DNA of 59,866 bases, taken from NCBI GenBank assembly GCA_007132715.1, contig SLOE01000014.1, positions 1-59,866 on the forward strand, in the 5' to 3' direction. Position numbers and translations under genes: made by a program. Origin of the DNA: Bacteroidales bacterium (GTDB lineage Bacteria; Bacteroidota; Bacteroidia; Bacteroidales; PUMT01). The notes under the pieces are model-generated. The model was given only the letters and a program-made list of their open reading frames with translations, was not told the origin of the DNA and did not search any database. Below, piece by piece: positions 18,308 through 28,791 of the stretch. Positions within the stretch are counted from its first letter, which is position 1; every line of letters starts with the position of its first letter.

Positions 18308-19837
18308 ATGCAGGACAAAATACTCATTCTTGATTTCGGGTCACAGTATACTCAGCTTATCGCAAGGAAGGTCCGTGAACTCCACGTTTATTGTGAGATA
18401 TATCCGTATAATAAATTTCCGGTTCCCGACGGATCGGTTAAGGGTGTCATCCTTTCAGGAAGCCCGTTTTCTGTAAGGAACAGCGATGCCCCGGTACCTG
18501 ATCTGACGATGATCAGGAGGAAGCTGCCGGTGCTTGGTATCTGCTATGGTGCCCAGTTCATGGCTTTCAATGACGGCGGGGATGTGGCACCGGCTACCAC
18601 CAGGGAATACGGAAGAGCGAGACTGGATACAATTGATGTGAATTCTGGCCTGTTTTCAGGTGTTAGCGAGGGTACCCAGGTGTGGATGTCACATGGCGAC
18701 AGCATACTTAAGCTGCCGGGGAACTACAGGATAATTGGCGGTACTGCCGACGTGCCGGTTGCGGCATACCAGGTTGAGGGTGAAAAAACCTACGGTATTC
18801 AGTTTCACCCGGAAGTATACCATACAACGGAAGGCAAGCTGATCCTTAAAAATTTTGTCGATGATATCTGCGGCTGCGGGGCGGACTGGACACCGGCTTC
18901 ATTCGTCGATGAGGCAATTGCTATGCTCAGATCAGAGCTTGGCGATGATAAGGTGATCCTGGGACTATCCGGAGGAGTAGATTCTTCAGTGACGGCCGTA
19001 CTGCTGAACCGGGCGGTGGGTGACAACCTGACCTGCATATTTGTGGATAACGGATTGCTCAGGAAGGATGAGTTCAGAAAGGTTCTTGCTTCTTACCGGG
19101 ATATGGGGCTGAATGTAAACGGAGTGGATGCCGGAAAAAGATTCCTTGATGCACTTGCCGGTGTAAATGATCCGGAGCAGAAAAGGAAGGTTATTGGCCG
19201 GTGCTTTATTGAGGTATTCGAAGAGGAGGCTAATAAGCTCAGTGATGTCAGGTGGCTGGCTCAGGGTACCATTTATCCCGATATAATCGAATCGGTGTCG
19301 GTTAAGGGCCCCAGTGCAACTATCAAGTCGCACCATAATGTTGGAGGACTTCCCGAGATAATGAACCTTAAAGTCATTGAACCCCTGAAGCTGCTGTTCA
19401 AAGATGAGGTAAGGAGGGTAGGAAGCACCCTTGGTATTGACAGGAAGCTACTGGGCCGTCATCCTTTTCCTGGCCCGGGACTTGGTATAAGAGTAGTTGG
19501 AGAGGTAACACCTGAAAGGATTGCCATCCTCCAGGAAGTTGATGATGTCTATGTGAACGGGCTTGCTGAATACGGGCTGTACGACAAGGTGTGGCAGGCT
19601 GCTGCGATTCTCCTGCCTGTCAGGTCGGTCGGCGTAATGGGTGATGAGAGGACCTATGAGAATGTGGTTGCCCTGAGGGCGGTCACTTCCACGGACGGGA
19701 TGACGGCAGACTGGGTGCATTTGCCCTATGAGTTTCTGAGCAGAATATCGAGTGATATCATTAACCGTGTCAAGGGTGTAAACAGGGTTGTTTACGACAT
19801 AAGCTCAAAACCCCCCGCCACCATAGAATGGGAATAG
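18308..19837 (+). CDS. guaA: GMP synthase (glutamine-hydrolysing)
   Basis: [50 protein letters not shown] and C-terminal KPPATIEWE. Confidence 0.97.
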   Translation: MQDKILILDFGSQYTQLIARKVRELHVYCEIYPYNKFPVPDGSVKGVILSGSPFSVRNSDAPVPDLTMIRRKLPVLGICYGAQFMAFNDGGDVAPATTREYGRARLDTIDVNSGLFSGVSEGTQVWMSHGDSILKLPGNYRIIGGTADVPVAAYQVEGEKTYGIQFHPEVYHTTEGKLILKNFVDDICGCGADWTPASFVDEAIAMLRSELGDDKVILGLSGGVDSSVTAVLLNRAVGDNLTCIFVDNGLLRKDEFRKVLASYRDMGLNVNGVDAGKRFLDALAGVNDPEQKRKVIGRCFIEVFEEEANKLSDVRWLAQGTIYPDIIESVSVKGPSATIKSHHNVGGLPEIMNLKVIEPLKLLFKDEVRRVGSTLGIDRKLLGRHPFPGPGLGIRVVGEVTPERIAILQEVDDVYVNGLAEYGLYDKVWQAAAILLPVRSVGVMGDERTYENVVALRAVTSTDGMTADWVHLPYEFLSRISSDIINRVKGVNRVVYDISSKPPATIEWE

Positions 19838-19877
19838 AAATGGTTGCTGCCGGACGTTCTGCCTGATCTGCAATATC

Positions 19878-19907
19878 TTGATATTTAAGCAAAAATCATT
19901 ACCTTTG
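19878..19907 (+). promoter_or_regulatory. Putative Bacteroidota promoter (TTG - 19 bp - TAccTTTG)
   Basis: TTG at 19878-19880 and TAccTTTG at 19900-19907; implies a ~165-nt 5' leader for the S41 peptidase gene. Confidence 0.55.
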
Positions 19908-20074
19908 GGTTGTTAACGGTGTTCCTGCTTTTTAGTTCCGGAGGGTTGTTGCGGATATGACCCCGTTCTTATACTAACAATTGTTAAAAGACAAACCCGG
20001 TTCAACAAAAACAGCATAAGTGCCGTTTATTTGGTATGGCATTTGCCCCATTTCCGGTATATGAGCTTTAAAAC

Positions 20075-21697
20075 ATGATGATAATGAGACGTTCGCTTTT
20101 ATTTATTCTGTTGATTTTGCTGGCGGTGTTGCCGCAAAAAGCTGATTCGCAGTTATTCAATGACCAGATATATAAATTCAGTAAGGCGCTGGGTTCGATA
20201 GCCAGCTTTTATGTTGATTCTGTCAATCAGGACCAGCTTGTTGAGCATGCGATAATAGAGATGCTGAAGGAGCTTGACCCTCATTCCGTATACGTGAACA
20301 AAGATGAGGTGAGAGCTATGAATGAACCTCTGCAGGGTAATTTTGAAGGTATTGGGGTGCAGTTTAACCTGCTGAATGATACCATTTTCATAATATCACC
20401 AATATCCGGGGGACCTTCGGAGCGAGTAGGTATCCTTGCCGGCGACAGGATTGTGAAAATCAACTCCGAGGTTGTTGCCGGTACAGGGATAACCAACACA
20501 AAGGTACGTGAGAAACTTATGGGAGAAAAAGACACGAAGGTTACGGTTACGATCAAACGGCGGAACGAACCCGAGCTGCTGGATTTTACAATTACACGTG
20601 ACAGGATACCAATTTACAGCCTTGATGCAGCTTACCTGATTGACGATGAAACCGGCTACATCAGGCTGAACCGTTTTTCATTCACTACCGTGAAGGAATT
20701 TGAGGAGGCTCTCGAAAAACTGGAGGAAAAGGGTATGAAGAACCTGATCCTTGACCTGCGTGAGAACGGGGGTGGATATCTGCAGGAATCCATAACCTTG
20801 TCTGATCATTTTCTTGATCGCGACAGAATGATAGTTTATACTGAGGGGCTCAACATCTCCAAGATGGATTACCTTTCAACAAGGGCCGGCAATTTCCGTG
20901 ACGGACGGCTTGTGTTACTCCTTAATGAGGGTTCGGCATCGGCCAGCGAGATTGTCGCGGGTGCGGTGCAGGACTGGGACCGGGGCGTTATCGTAGGCCG
21001 GAGATCATTTGGCAAGGGGTTGGTGCAGAGGCCGATAAACCTTCCCGACGGATCAATGATCAGGCTTACGGTTGCACGGTATTACACACCTACCGGCAGG
21101 CTTATACAAAAGCCATATGACCAGGGGGTTGACGAGTATTCACTGGATGCTTACAGACGTTATGTGAACGGTGAGTTTTTTTCCAGGGACAGCATAATGC
21201 TGCCGGATTCACTCAGGTTCTATACAAAGTTAAACAATAGACCGGTCTATGGCGGTGGGGGAATAATGCCAGATGTCTTCGTGCCCTTTGACACTACATC
21301 AAATACAAGCTATTATCGTGACATGGTTCGCAGTGGCATCTTCAGCAGGTTCATACTGGAATTTGTCGACCGCAACAGGGATCAGTTTAGGGCAGATTAT
21401 CCCGATTTCAGAAGTTACAAAGAGAATTTTGATGCGAGAGGCCCGCTGATGGTAAAGTTTGTAGAATATGGTGAAAAGGAGGGTGTGGAACTGAATGAGC
21501 AGGATCTCGAGAAGTCGTATGAGCTTATTGCCAACCAGATCAAGGCTCTTATTGCCAGGGATCTCTGGACCATGAGTGAATATTTTGAGATATCCAATTC
21601 GAGGGACAATGTTTTTCTTAAGGCGGTTGATATAATTACCAATCGCCGCTCTTACCAGACGATCATCCGTAACGGACTCCAATCGGCTGATAACTGA
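20075..21697 (+). CDS. S41 family C-terminal processing peptidase (CtpA-like)
   Basis: Signal peptide; PDZ segment GPSERVGILAGDRIVKINSE; GMKNLILDLRENGGG; NEGSASASEIVAGAVQDWDRGVIVGRRSFGKGLVQ catalytic Ser/Lys region. Confidence 0.93.
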   Translation: MMIMRRSLLFILLILLAVLPQKADSQLFNDQIYKFSKALGSIASFYVDSVNQDQLVEHAIIEMLKELDPHSVYVNKDEVRAMNEPLQGNFEGIGVQFNLLNDTIFIISPISGGPSERVGILAGDRIVKINSEVVAGTGITNTKVREKLMGEKDTKVTVTIKRRNEPELLDFTITRDRIPIYSLDAAYLIDDETGYIRLNRFSFTTVKEFEEALEKLEEKGMKNLILDLRENGGGYLQESITLSDHFLDRDRMIVYTEGLNISKMDYLSTRAGNFRDGRLVLLLNEGSASASEIVAGAVQDWDRGVIVGRRSFGKGLVQRPINLPDGSMIRLTVARYYTPTGRLIQKPYDQGVDEYSLDAYRRYVNGEFFSRDSIMLPDSLRFYTKLNNRPVYGGGGIMPDVFVPFDTTSNTSYYRDMVRSGIFSRFILEFVDRNRDQFRADYPDFRSYKENFDARGPLMVKFVEYGEKEGVELNEQDLEKSYELIANQIKALIARDLWTMSEYFEISNSRDNVFLKAVDIITNRRSYQTIIRNGLQSADN

Positions 21698-21702
21698 CAT
21701 AT

Positions 21703-22233
21703 GTGAAACCGGTTTTTAAAATAGTTATTACCGGGCCCGAATCCACCGGAAAGACAATGCTTGCTGAAGGCCTCGCCTCATATTTCAATACCAGCTGGAT
21801 TCCGGAATATGCACGTGAATATGTTCTGAGCCTGCGCCGGCAATACACATACGAAGATGTTGTACATATAGCCAGAGAGCAGATCAGGCGTGAAAAGGAA
21901 TATGCAGGCCTGGCTGATCAAATTCTTTTCTATGACACCCACCTTGAGGTTACAAAAGTATGGTTTATGGTGGTTTATAACAGTTACCCTGACTGGCTTG
22001 ATGATGCGATAAAAAATTCGGGCACGGACCTGTTCCTGGTATGCAACACTGATATTCCCTGGGTTCCTGATGGAGTCAGAGAAAACGGGGGAGAGATGAG
22101 AAAACACCTGCTTGAGAAGTATATCTCAGAAATTGAGGCCATGAGAGTTCCCTGGCGGCTTGTATCAGGGAAGAATGAGCAGAGGCTTCAAACGGCTGTT
22201 CAGATTATCAGCGATTATAAAAATAAAAAATAG
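21703..22233 (+). CDS. AAA ATPase/kinase, NadR C-terminal (nicotinamide riboside kinase)-like
   Basis: FKIVITGPESTGKTMLAEGLA P-loop, WIPEYAREYV, FYDTHLEVTKVW; GTG start. Confidence 0.8.
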   Translation: MKPVFKIVITGPESTGKTMLAEGLASYFNTSWIPEYAREYVLSLRRQYTYEDVVHIAREQIRREKEYAGLADQILFYDTHLEVTKVWFMVVYNSYPDWLDDAIKNSGTDLFLVCNTDIPWVPDGVRENGGEMRKHLLEKYISEIEAMRVPWRLVSGKNEQRLQTAVQIISDYKNKK

Positions 22234-23420
22234 TGGTAAATAAGAATAGCACGGAGGGGTTCTTCCCTTCTGCCGGAAATGGTAATTTCGAAATTATTGC
22301 AAAGACTTTCAGGGGGCTGGAAGATGTGCTGGCAGATGAAATAAAGGGTATTGGCGGCAGATCTGTAAGAAAAGGCACCCGGGTGGTGATGTTCCGGGGT
22401 AACCTGGAAACCCTGTACCGGGTAAACTTCCAGGCGCGAACAGCTCTGAGGGTACTGAAACCTTTCGCCTCATTCACGGCAAGGAACGAAGATGAACTCT
22501 ACCGGGAGGCGGGACGGACAGACTGGCCGGCCGTTATTCCCTCGGGTAATACCTTCGCAATTGATGGCACTCTTGCTTCCAGGTGGTTCAACCATTCAAA
22601 ATATATTGCGCTCAGGGTAAAGGACGCCATTGTTGATCAGTTCCGTGACCGGACGGGTAAAAGACCTGATGTTGATACTGATGATCCTGATATAAGGATA
22701 AATCTGCATATCTCTGACGACAGGTGCAATCTTTCGCTCGACTCTTCGGGAGAGTCGTTGCATAAAAGGGGTTATCGCACCGGTACCGGTCCCGCCCCGA
22801 TCAATGAGGTCCTGGCAGCCGGACTTGTGCTTCTCTCCGGATGGGACCGTAAATCAAACTTTATTGACCCGATGTGCGGGTCTGGCACCATACCTATCGA
22901 GGCGGCAATGATAGCCTGGAATATTCCGCCTGGAGTCTACCGGAAGAAATTTGCATTTGAAAAATGGCCCGGGTTTGACAGAGAGTTATTCGAAAACATC
23001 TATAATGAAGACCGGGCCGAACCTGAAGTACCTCCTGTGATCATTGGCTCAGATTATTCTGCCGCGTCATTGGGTATAGCCAGGGATAATGCCAGGAATG
23101 CGTTTCTCGGAAGAAAGACCATTTTCAGGATATCGGCATTCGAAGATATCGAACCTCCGGCCGGAGGCGGTGTTATCATTACCAATCCCCCTTATGGAGA
23201 AAGAATAAGACAGGAAAATGCAAAGGCCTTTCACATGGTCATTGGAGATACACTGAAGAAGAGGTTTGCCGGCTATGAAGCATGGATATTGAGCAGTAAC
23301 CTGGAAGCACTCAGGCATGTGGGTCTTAGGCCCGAACGCAGGATAGTCCTCTTCAATGGTCCCCTGGAATGCAGATTCGTTAAATATTCACTTTATGAAG
23401 GCAGTAAAAAGCAAAAATGA
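22233..23420 (+). CDS. rlmL: THUMP domain class I SAM-dependent 23S rRNA methyltransferase (RlmL N-terminal type)
   Basis: FRGLEDVLADEIKGIGGR, LSLDSSGESLHKRGYR, FIDPMCGSGTIPIEAA, ITNPPYGERI. Confidence 0.9.
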   Translation: MVNKNSTEGFFPSAGNGNFEIIAKTFRGLEDVLADEIKGIGGRSVRKGTRVVMFRGNLETLYRVNFQARTALRVLKPFASFTARNEDELYREAGRTDWPAVIPSGNTFAIDGTLASRWFNHSKYIALRVKDAIVDQFRDRTGKRPDVDTDDPDIRINLHISDDRCNLSLDSSGESLHKRGYRTGTGPAPINEVLAAGLVLLSGWDRKSNFIDPMCGSGTIPIEAAMIAWNIPPGVYRKKFAFEKWPGFDRELFENIYNEDRAEPEVPPVIIGSDYSAASLGIARDNARNAFLGRKTIFRISAFEDIEPPAGGGVIITNPPYGERIRQENAKAFHMVIGDTLKKRFAGYEAWILSSNLEALRHVGLRPERRIVLFNGPLECRFVKYSLYEGSKKQK

Positions 23421-23490
23421 TTTTTTTGCAATCGGGGGGAATATAACTTGGTTATTGAGAATAAATATATATTTTTAATGTTTATATTTT

Positions 23491-23522
23491 TTGAAATTAA
23501 AGTTGTAGTTTTGTTATATTTG
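23491..23522 (+). promoter_or_regulatory. Putative Bacteroidota promoter (TTG - 21 bp - TAtaTTTG) for siaB/siaC-like genes
   Basis: TTG at 23491-23493 and TAtaTTTG at 23515-23522, ~49 nt before the start codon. Confidence 0.55.
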
Positions 23523-23570
23523 TTCGGCCAAAGGATTTTCAGTTATTGACTTTCAAAGCATAAGCCTTTT

Positions 23571-24131
23571 ATGAGTTTCAATTTACAGGAAAGTTATAAA
23601 AAAATGAATGAAGGCGATGTGCTTCTCGCATACAAGGGAAGCATTACCACTGAGCTGATTACCAATGTGCTTGAAGTTATAGAGTCAAAGCTGGATGATA
23701 TCAACACCGCATCTGCAGTAAAGAAGAAGATTTACAACGTCCTTGTCGAAAGCCTTCAGAACCTGTTTCACCATATTGATGATATACCAGACAAGATCAA
23801 GGATGAATTTGATGCAAGGTTTGGCGTTCTGGTTGTTGCCAAGGAAAAAGAAATGTACAGGATTTCAACCGGCAATTTTGTCCGTACCGCTAAGGTCAAG
23901 CAACTGAAAGAGAAAATAGATAAGATAAATTCTCTTTCGAAGGAGGAGTTGAAGGATATGTACAAGTTTGTTCTGAACCACCAGAAATTGTCAGCCAAGG
24001 GAGGAGGCGGACTCGGACTGATAGATATTGCCAAGAAGACGGGAAATAAACTGGAATATATTTTCCATAATTATAATGATGAGTTTGATTTTTTTAACCT
24101 CAACGTCTTTATTTCCGAAAGTAAAAATTAA
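23571..24131 (+). CDS. SiaB-family protein kinase (DUF6272)
   Basis: KIYNVLVESLQNLFHHID (HATPase N-box-like) and LSAKGGGGLGLIDIAKKTGNKLEYIF; immediately upstream of a SiaC-family gene. Confidence 0.82.
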   Translation: MSFNLQESYKKMNEGDVLLAYKGSITTELITNVLEVIESKLDDINTASAVKKKIYNVLVESLQNLFHHIDDIPDKIKDEFDARFGVLVVAKEKEMYRISTGNFVRTAKVKQLKEKIDKINSLSKEELKDMYKFVLNHQKLSAKGGGGLGLIDIAKKTGNKLEYIFHNYNDEFDFFNLNVFISESKN

Positions 24132-24151
24132 TATTTAAATTAGAATAGAGA

Positions 24152-24532
24152 ATGGAACCCATTATTATTGAAGGTACACCGAAAACTCCATCGGTAAGAT
24201 TTGATGCAAAACAGGGATTGGTTGAAATTAAAGGAAGGTCAATTCCGGAAAACTCGGTTGAGTTTTACAAACCTCTTGTGGATTGGCTTGAGCAGTATGC
24301 CGGAGTCCCGGCTGAAAGGACCGTAGTTAATATACACCTGGAATATTTCAACACCAGTTCATCCAAATGCATACTCGATGTATTTAAGAAACTTGAGGCA
24401 ATACACAAGGCCAAAAATGAGGTTTTAGTTAACTGGTATTACGAGGAGGATGATGAGGATATGCTGGAAGCAGGTGAGGATTATGAATCAATAATAAGAA
24501 TACCTTTCAAGATGATCGAGGTAGAGGACTGA
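24152..24532 (+). CDS. SiaC-family (DUF1987) regulatory phosphoprotein
   Basis: IEGTPKTPSVRFD, GRSIPENSVEFYKPL, VNIHLEYFNTSSSKCILD, VNWYYEEDDEDMLEAGEDYE: near-diagnostic for SiaC/DUF1987. Confidence 0.92.
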   Translation: MEPIIIEGTPKTPSVRFDAKQGLVEIKGRSIPENSVEFYKPLVDWLEQYAGVPAERTVVNIHLEYFNTSSSKCILDVFKKLEAIHKAKNEVLVNWYYEEDDEDMLEAGEDYESIIRIPFKMIEVED

Positions 24533-24571
24533 TTTCAGAAAGAACCATCCGTAACTGAATTGAGAATATTG

Positions 24572-24599
24572 ACCGGTTCCCGGGGGAACCGGTTTTTTT
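24572..24599 (+). terminator. Rho-independent terminator downstream of siaC-like gene
   Basis: ACCGGTTCC-cggg-GGAACCGGT followed by TTTTTT. Confidence 0.9.
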
Positions 24600-24609
24600 A
24601 TATTATCAG

Positions 24610-27600
24610 TCAGGCTGTTGCCTTCTTCAGTTTTTTCAGCACCCCGGGTTTATCCTCAAACCATTCCAGCATTTTTTTCAGCAATCTGAAATAGAGCGCC
24701 AGGAAAAGAATTACAGTCATGACCCAGATAACAGCGGTGTTTACCCAGAGTGTGCCATATGTTCTGCCTAGAACACGTTTTTCCGGTGAATAGAAGTGGG
24801 ATTTGACAAAACGCCCTTCCGGGTCCCTGTACACGGGATCGATCCGCTGGTGAAGCCTGTAATTGTATTCGATGATACGGGTTACCTCCCGTGAATTTCT
24901 TACCAGGTCACTCAATGCCTCGTTATAATACCTGTTCCTTCTTTCAAGGAACTGTTCCCTTCCTTCGTCAGTCTGGTGATACTCTGTGATTATCCTGTCC
25001 TTTTCGTTATTGGCGCTGTTATAAAGGTGTATGTAAAACCGGTTGAGAAGCGCAAGGTAATTATCTGCTGCTTCTATGAACTCTTTGTCCGGGACCGTGC
25101 CGGTAAAACTTCTGAAATCTTTTCCTGCTTCAATCTGCCGGTTTCTTTCCTGCTCCCGGCTTAGTTCGTTCACCAGCAACCTGAAGTTCGATTCCAACCT
25201 TTCGCCTGCTGCCGGGTTACCAAGGTTCCTTCTGCAGAAATCAAGCTTGTTCTGCAGGTTCCTTAGCCAGAAATTATTCATGTATTCGGCCCTGCTCATC
25301 GCCTTGTTGTATGGATAGAACTCATATTCAAAAGGGTTGTTCGTGAACTGGTGAACAGCAAGTGCCTCATATGCCCATCTTGCTGTTATTATCTCACCGT
25401 ACAGGGGGATGTGGCTGGGTGAAGAGATGGATGGGTTCAGCTCCTCAAATTTCACTATGATACCGCTTAAAATGAGCTGGGGGATTACCAGGAACGGGAT
25501 CAGTATATATATGGTCACTACCGTTTTAAAACTGTCTGATATGATCAGCCCCATTACGTTGGAGAAGCACCAGGCACTGAAAAGGACCAGCCAGTATTCA
25601 AAATACATTCCCCGTATCTCGATTATCGAGTTGCCAACAAGTACAAACAGCAGGGCCTGAATTGCCGATATGCCAAAAAGCACGACTATTTTGGAGAACA
25701 GGTAGCTTGACCAGCTCAGGTTAAGGAAGGCCTCTCTTTTCAAAATCTTTCTGTCTTTGATTATCTCCTCGGCGCTTACTGTAAGTCCTATGAAAATGGC
25801 AACGATGACCGACATGAAAATGTACACCGGCACATTGAGGTTCCCCGCAAATGTGTAGCCGGATGTCGTGGCCACATTAACATCACGGTACTTTATTATG
25901 AAAGAGAGCAGGAAAGCAAGAACGGGTGCTTCCAGGAAATTGATGAACATGTATTGCCTGTTCGCAATCTTGGAGAGCATGTCCCTTTTTACAAATACAA
26001 GGAACTGCCTGAACTTGTCCGGTATCCTGAATGATACCTCTGGCAGCCCGATATGGACCGGCAGTCTTTTTTCATTTTTCAGACTGTGCTGGAGCTGGTA
26101 ATAGGCCCATTCCCATGGAGAAATCTTCCTTGAATGCGTCTGTTTTCCGAATTCATCCAATACATTGGTTTCAATGATATTGAAGAGTTGCTCAGGGTTG
26201 ACATTTCCGCAGGCGTGACACTCACTTTCATTCCAGTTTGCATGCTGTACATGCGATTTGAAATAGATTATAGCATCAACAGGGTCGCCGCTATATATCA
26301 GAAATCCGCCGGTATCAAGTATCAGGAGATTGTCGAACATCTTGAAAATATCCGACGAGGGCTGATGAAGTACCACGAATATAAGCTTGCCTTTAAGTGC
26401 CAGCTCCTTGAGAAGGTCAAGGATATTCTCTGAATCTCTTGAAGATAGGCCCGAGGTGGGTTCGTCAAGGAACAGGATTGCCGGTTCCCTGATAAGCTCA
26501 AGGGCTATGTTCAGTCGCTTTCTTTGTCCCCCGCTTATTTTCTTGTTAAGCGGACTGCCTACCTGTATGTTCCGTATATCGTAAAGTCCCAGTTGCTGGA
26601 GCAGGTTATTTACCGTTTTTACTGTTTTTTCTTCGGTATAATGGTCAAAACAAAGCTTTGCATTATAATAAAGATTCTGGTATACGGTAAGTTCTTCGAT
26701 AAGGAGGTCATCCTGGGATACATGTCCGATAAGCCCCTCTATCTCCTCCTGTTCCCGGTGAATGTCGATATTGTTCACCAGGACTTCACCCCTGTAGGGC
26801 ATCAGGCTGCCGTTAAGGACATTTAACAGCGTCGATTTTCCTGAGCCGCTTGATCCCATTATGCCTATCATTCTTCCCGACTCTTCAGTGAATGAGAGTC
26901 TTTGCAGACCAATATTCCCGCCCCTGAAACGGTACTCGATGTTCCTGGCCTCAAAAATTATCTTGCTTTCGGTGAGATGGGGGCTGAAGGTGCTGACTAC
27001 GTCGCTGAAGTAAACCGGTTTTATCCTCGGGTTGCGGATAGAGGTACCGCTGTCAAATACATAAACTTTGTCCTGCTGGATCAGTTGCGAATTGAGGTAC
27101 ATTTCGCTTTCACCGATATACCTGACCAGATACATGTTGACATCAGTAACCGAAAGCACCCTTATCTGCCCTTCAATTGCCTCCCGGTATATGTGGCGGG
27201 TCTCCCCGCAGGAAAATTCCCTGTTGCCGTCAACTACCAGAATGCTGCCAGATCTTGGTATATTTTCGAAAGGCTGGAGTACGAAATTCTTCATATTTTC
27301 GTACTCATCACCTGAGATGTTGAATGAGAGAGCTACCGTGTCAAGAAACTCATACTCCTGGTCACTGATTACTTCGCTGTCGCTTTTGACAAACTCCAGG
27401 AGATTTACAAACACGATTATCTTCTGGCGCTGATTGAGCTCTTCGTTGATTTTGGTGCATATAACAAGGACCCTTACCGAGCTTGATGAGGTGCGCTTTT
27501 TCTTTTTTATCTCTCCTCCTGCCTTTTCCTGATGGATTTCATAGTAGTTGTCAAACACTGTAAGGTATTCATCAACAAGTTCTTTGCTGAGTTGTCTTTT

Positions 27601-27702
27601 CAAAAAAGACTCTACCACAGATATCCTGTCCTTCTTGTTGCTTTCAGGACGGGCAATGATGGCGAAAAGCTGCATTAAAGCTCTCAGGATTTGTTGACTC
27701 AT
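24610..27702 (-). CDS. TerB-like / FHA-like / ABCG-type ATPase / ABC-2 permease fusion
   Basis: N-terminal helical TerB-like region; FHA-like YLVRYIGESEMYLNSQLIQQDKVYVFDSGTSIR; Walker A GIMGSSGSGKSTLLN; signature ISGGQRKRLNIALEL; Walker B AILFLDEPTSGLSS; C-terminal TM helices. Confidence 0.88.
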   Translation of the reverse strand: MSQQILRALMQLFAIIARPESNKKDRISVVESFLKRQLSKELVDEYLTVFDNYYEIHQEKAGGEIKKKKRTSSSSVRVLVICTKINEELNQRQKIIVFVNLLEFVKSDSEVISDQEYEFLDTVALSFNISGDEYENMKNFVLQPFENIPRSGSILVVDGNREFSCGETRHIYREAIEGQIRVLSVTDVNMYLVRYIGESEMYLNSQLIQQDKVYVFDSGTSIRNPRIKPVYFSDVVSTFSPHLTESKIIFEARNIEYRFRGGNIGLQRLSFTEESGRMIGIMGSSGSGKSTLLNVLNGSLMPYRGEVLVNNIDIHREQEEIEGLIGHVSQDDLLIEELTVYQNLYYNAKLCFDHYTEEKTVKTVNNLLQQLGLYDIRNIQVGSPLNKKISGGQRKRLNIALELIREPAILFLDEPTSGLSSRDSENILDLLKELALKGKLIFVVLHQPSSDIFKMFDNLLILDTGGFLIYSGDPVDAIIYFKSHVQHANWNESECHACGNVNPEQLFNIIETNVLDEFGKQTHSRKISPWEWAYYQLQHSLKNEKRLPVHIGLPEVSFRIPDKFRQFLVFVKRDMLSKIANRQYMFINFLEAPVLAFLLSFIIKYRDVNVATTSGYTFAGNLNVPVYIFMSVIVAIFIGLTVSAEEIIKDRKILKREAFLNLSWSSYLFSKIVVLFGISAIQALLFVLVGNSIIEIRGMYFEYWLVLFSAWCFSNVMGLIISDSFKTVVTIYILIPFLVIPQLILSGIIVKFEELNPSISSPSHIPLYGEIITARWAYEALAVHQFTNNPFEYEFYPYNKAMSRAEYMNNFWLRNLQNKLDFCRRNLGNPAAGERLESNFRLLVNELSREQERNRQIEAGKDFRSFTGTVPDKEFIEAADNYLALLNRFYIHLYNSANNEKDRIITEYHQTDEGREQFLERRNRYYNEALSDLVRNSREVTRIIEYNYRLHQRIDPVYRDPEGRFVKSHFYSPEKRVLGRTYGTLWVNTAVIWVMTVILFLALYFRLLKKMLEWFEDKPGVLKKLKKATA

Positions 27703-27914
27703 GATTCAGGATGGCGATAGATTATTTGACAAATCATCTTTTGGCGATAATGCAATAAAAATAGAAAATTAATTCATTAAATCCAACGCGCCTGTTAATG
27801 CTGCAGTTATTCTCAGGGAAGTGTAATTGATGAGGCAGACTTCTTGGATGATCCCTGTCCAATTATTATATTGCAGGCTCCAGCTAAACATAATACTAAC
27901 CTAATCCTTTTATC

Positions 27915-28778
27915 ATGAGATTATCTGCGTTTTTACTGCTTCTGGCTGTATTTTCAGCCGGAGCACAGAACCTGCCCGTAAAATGGGAGGAGCTTGTTAC
28001 CAGTGACTGGGATGAAGCTCTTAAAAGGTCAGGATATACATGTATCCTGCCGATGGGAGTACTCGAGAAGCACGGCCCGCATGCACCAATGGGCTCTGAT
28101 TTAATCCATGCGCGTGAATGGGCCGAGCGTGCTGCAAAAATTGAATATGCCGTCGTATTTCCCGAGTTTATTTACGGCCAGGTTTATGAGGCCATGCATC
28201 AGCCCGGAACATTCACCATCCCCAGCGATCTTATGTGGTCGCTTCTGCAGGCAACGGTTGATGAGATAGCACGAAACGGGTTTAAGAGAATTCTGATCCT
28301 TAACGGTCACGGAGGCAATAATCATTTTATCAGGTACTTTATACAGGCCCAGCTTGAAAAGAGACGCGATTTTGCTGTTTACCTGCATACACCCTCTTCT
28401 GATCCTGAACTCAATGAAAAGATCAGGCAGATGCGTAAATCAGACCCCTCATATGACGGACATGCAGGGGAACGTGAGACATCAACCCTTCTCTACCTTC
28501 GTCCCGATCTTGTTCTGCAGGAACGAGCTGATGATGAATCGGGTAAGAACCAGGCAAGGCTGAATCTGCCTGACCTGTATACCGGGATATGGTGGTATGC
28601 CAGCTATCCAAATCATTATGCCGGGGAAGGGTCTGCCGGATCCTATAAACTGGGTAAGCTGATAACAGATTACCAGGTTGAAACTATTGTAAGAAATCTG
28701 AGGGTGATCAAAAATGATGAAAAAACCCTTGAGCTGCAGAATGAGTTTTATGACAGGATTGAGAAGGGATTCAGATAA
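27915..28778 (+). CDS. Creatininase family protein with predicted signal peptide
   Basis: MRLSAFLLLLAVFSAGAQ signal; ILPMGVLEKHGPHAPMGSDLIHA, ILILNGHGGNN, YDGHAGERETS. Confidence 0.92.
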   Translation: MRLSAFLLLLAVFSAGAQNLPVKWEELVTSDWDEALKRSGYTCILPMGVLEKHGPHAPMGSDLIHAREWAERAAKIEYAVVFPEFIYGQVYEAMHQPGTFTIPSDLMWSLLQATVDEIARNGFKRILILNGHGGNNHFIRYFIQAQLEKRRDFAVYLHTPSSDPELNEKIRQMRKSDPSYDGHAGERETSTLLYLRPDLVLQERADDESGKNQARLNLPDLYTGIWWYASYPNHYAGEGSAGSYKLGKLITDYQVETIVRNLRVIKNDEKTLELQNEFYDRIEKGFR

Positions 28779-28791
28779 CACGTGACAGGCG

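Noticed and set aside
23571-24532. Direct c-di-GMP or c-di-AMP link between SiaBC and cdaA in the same window
   Set aside because: cdaA is ~34 kb away with folP, a housekeeping context; nothing in the sequence ties it to SiaBC.
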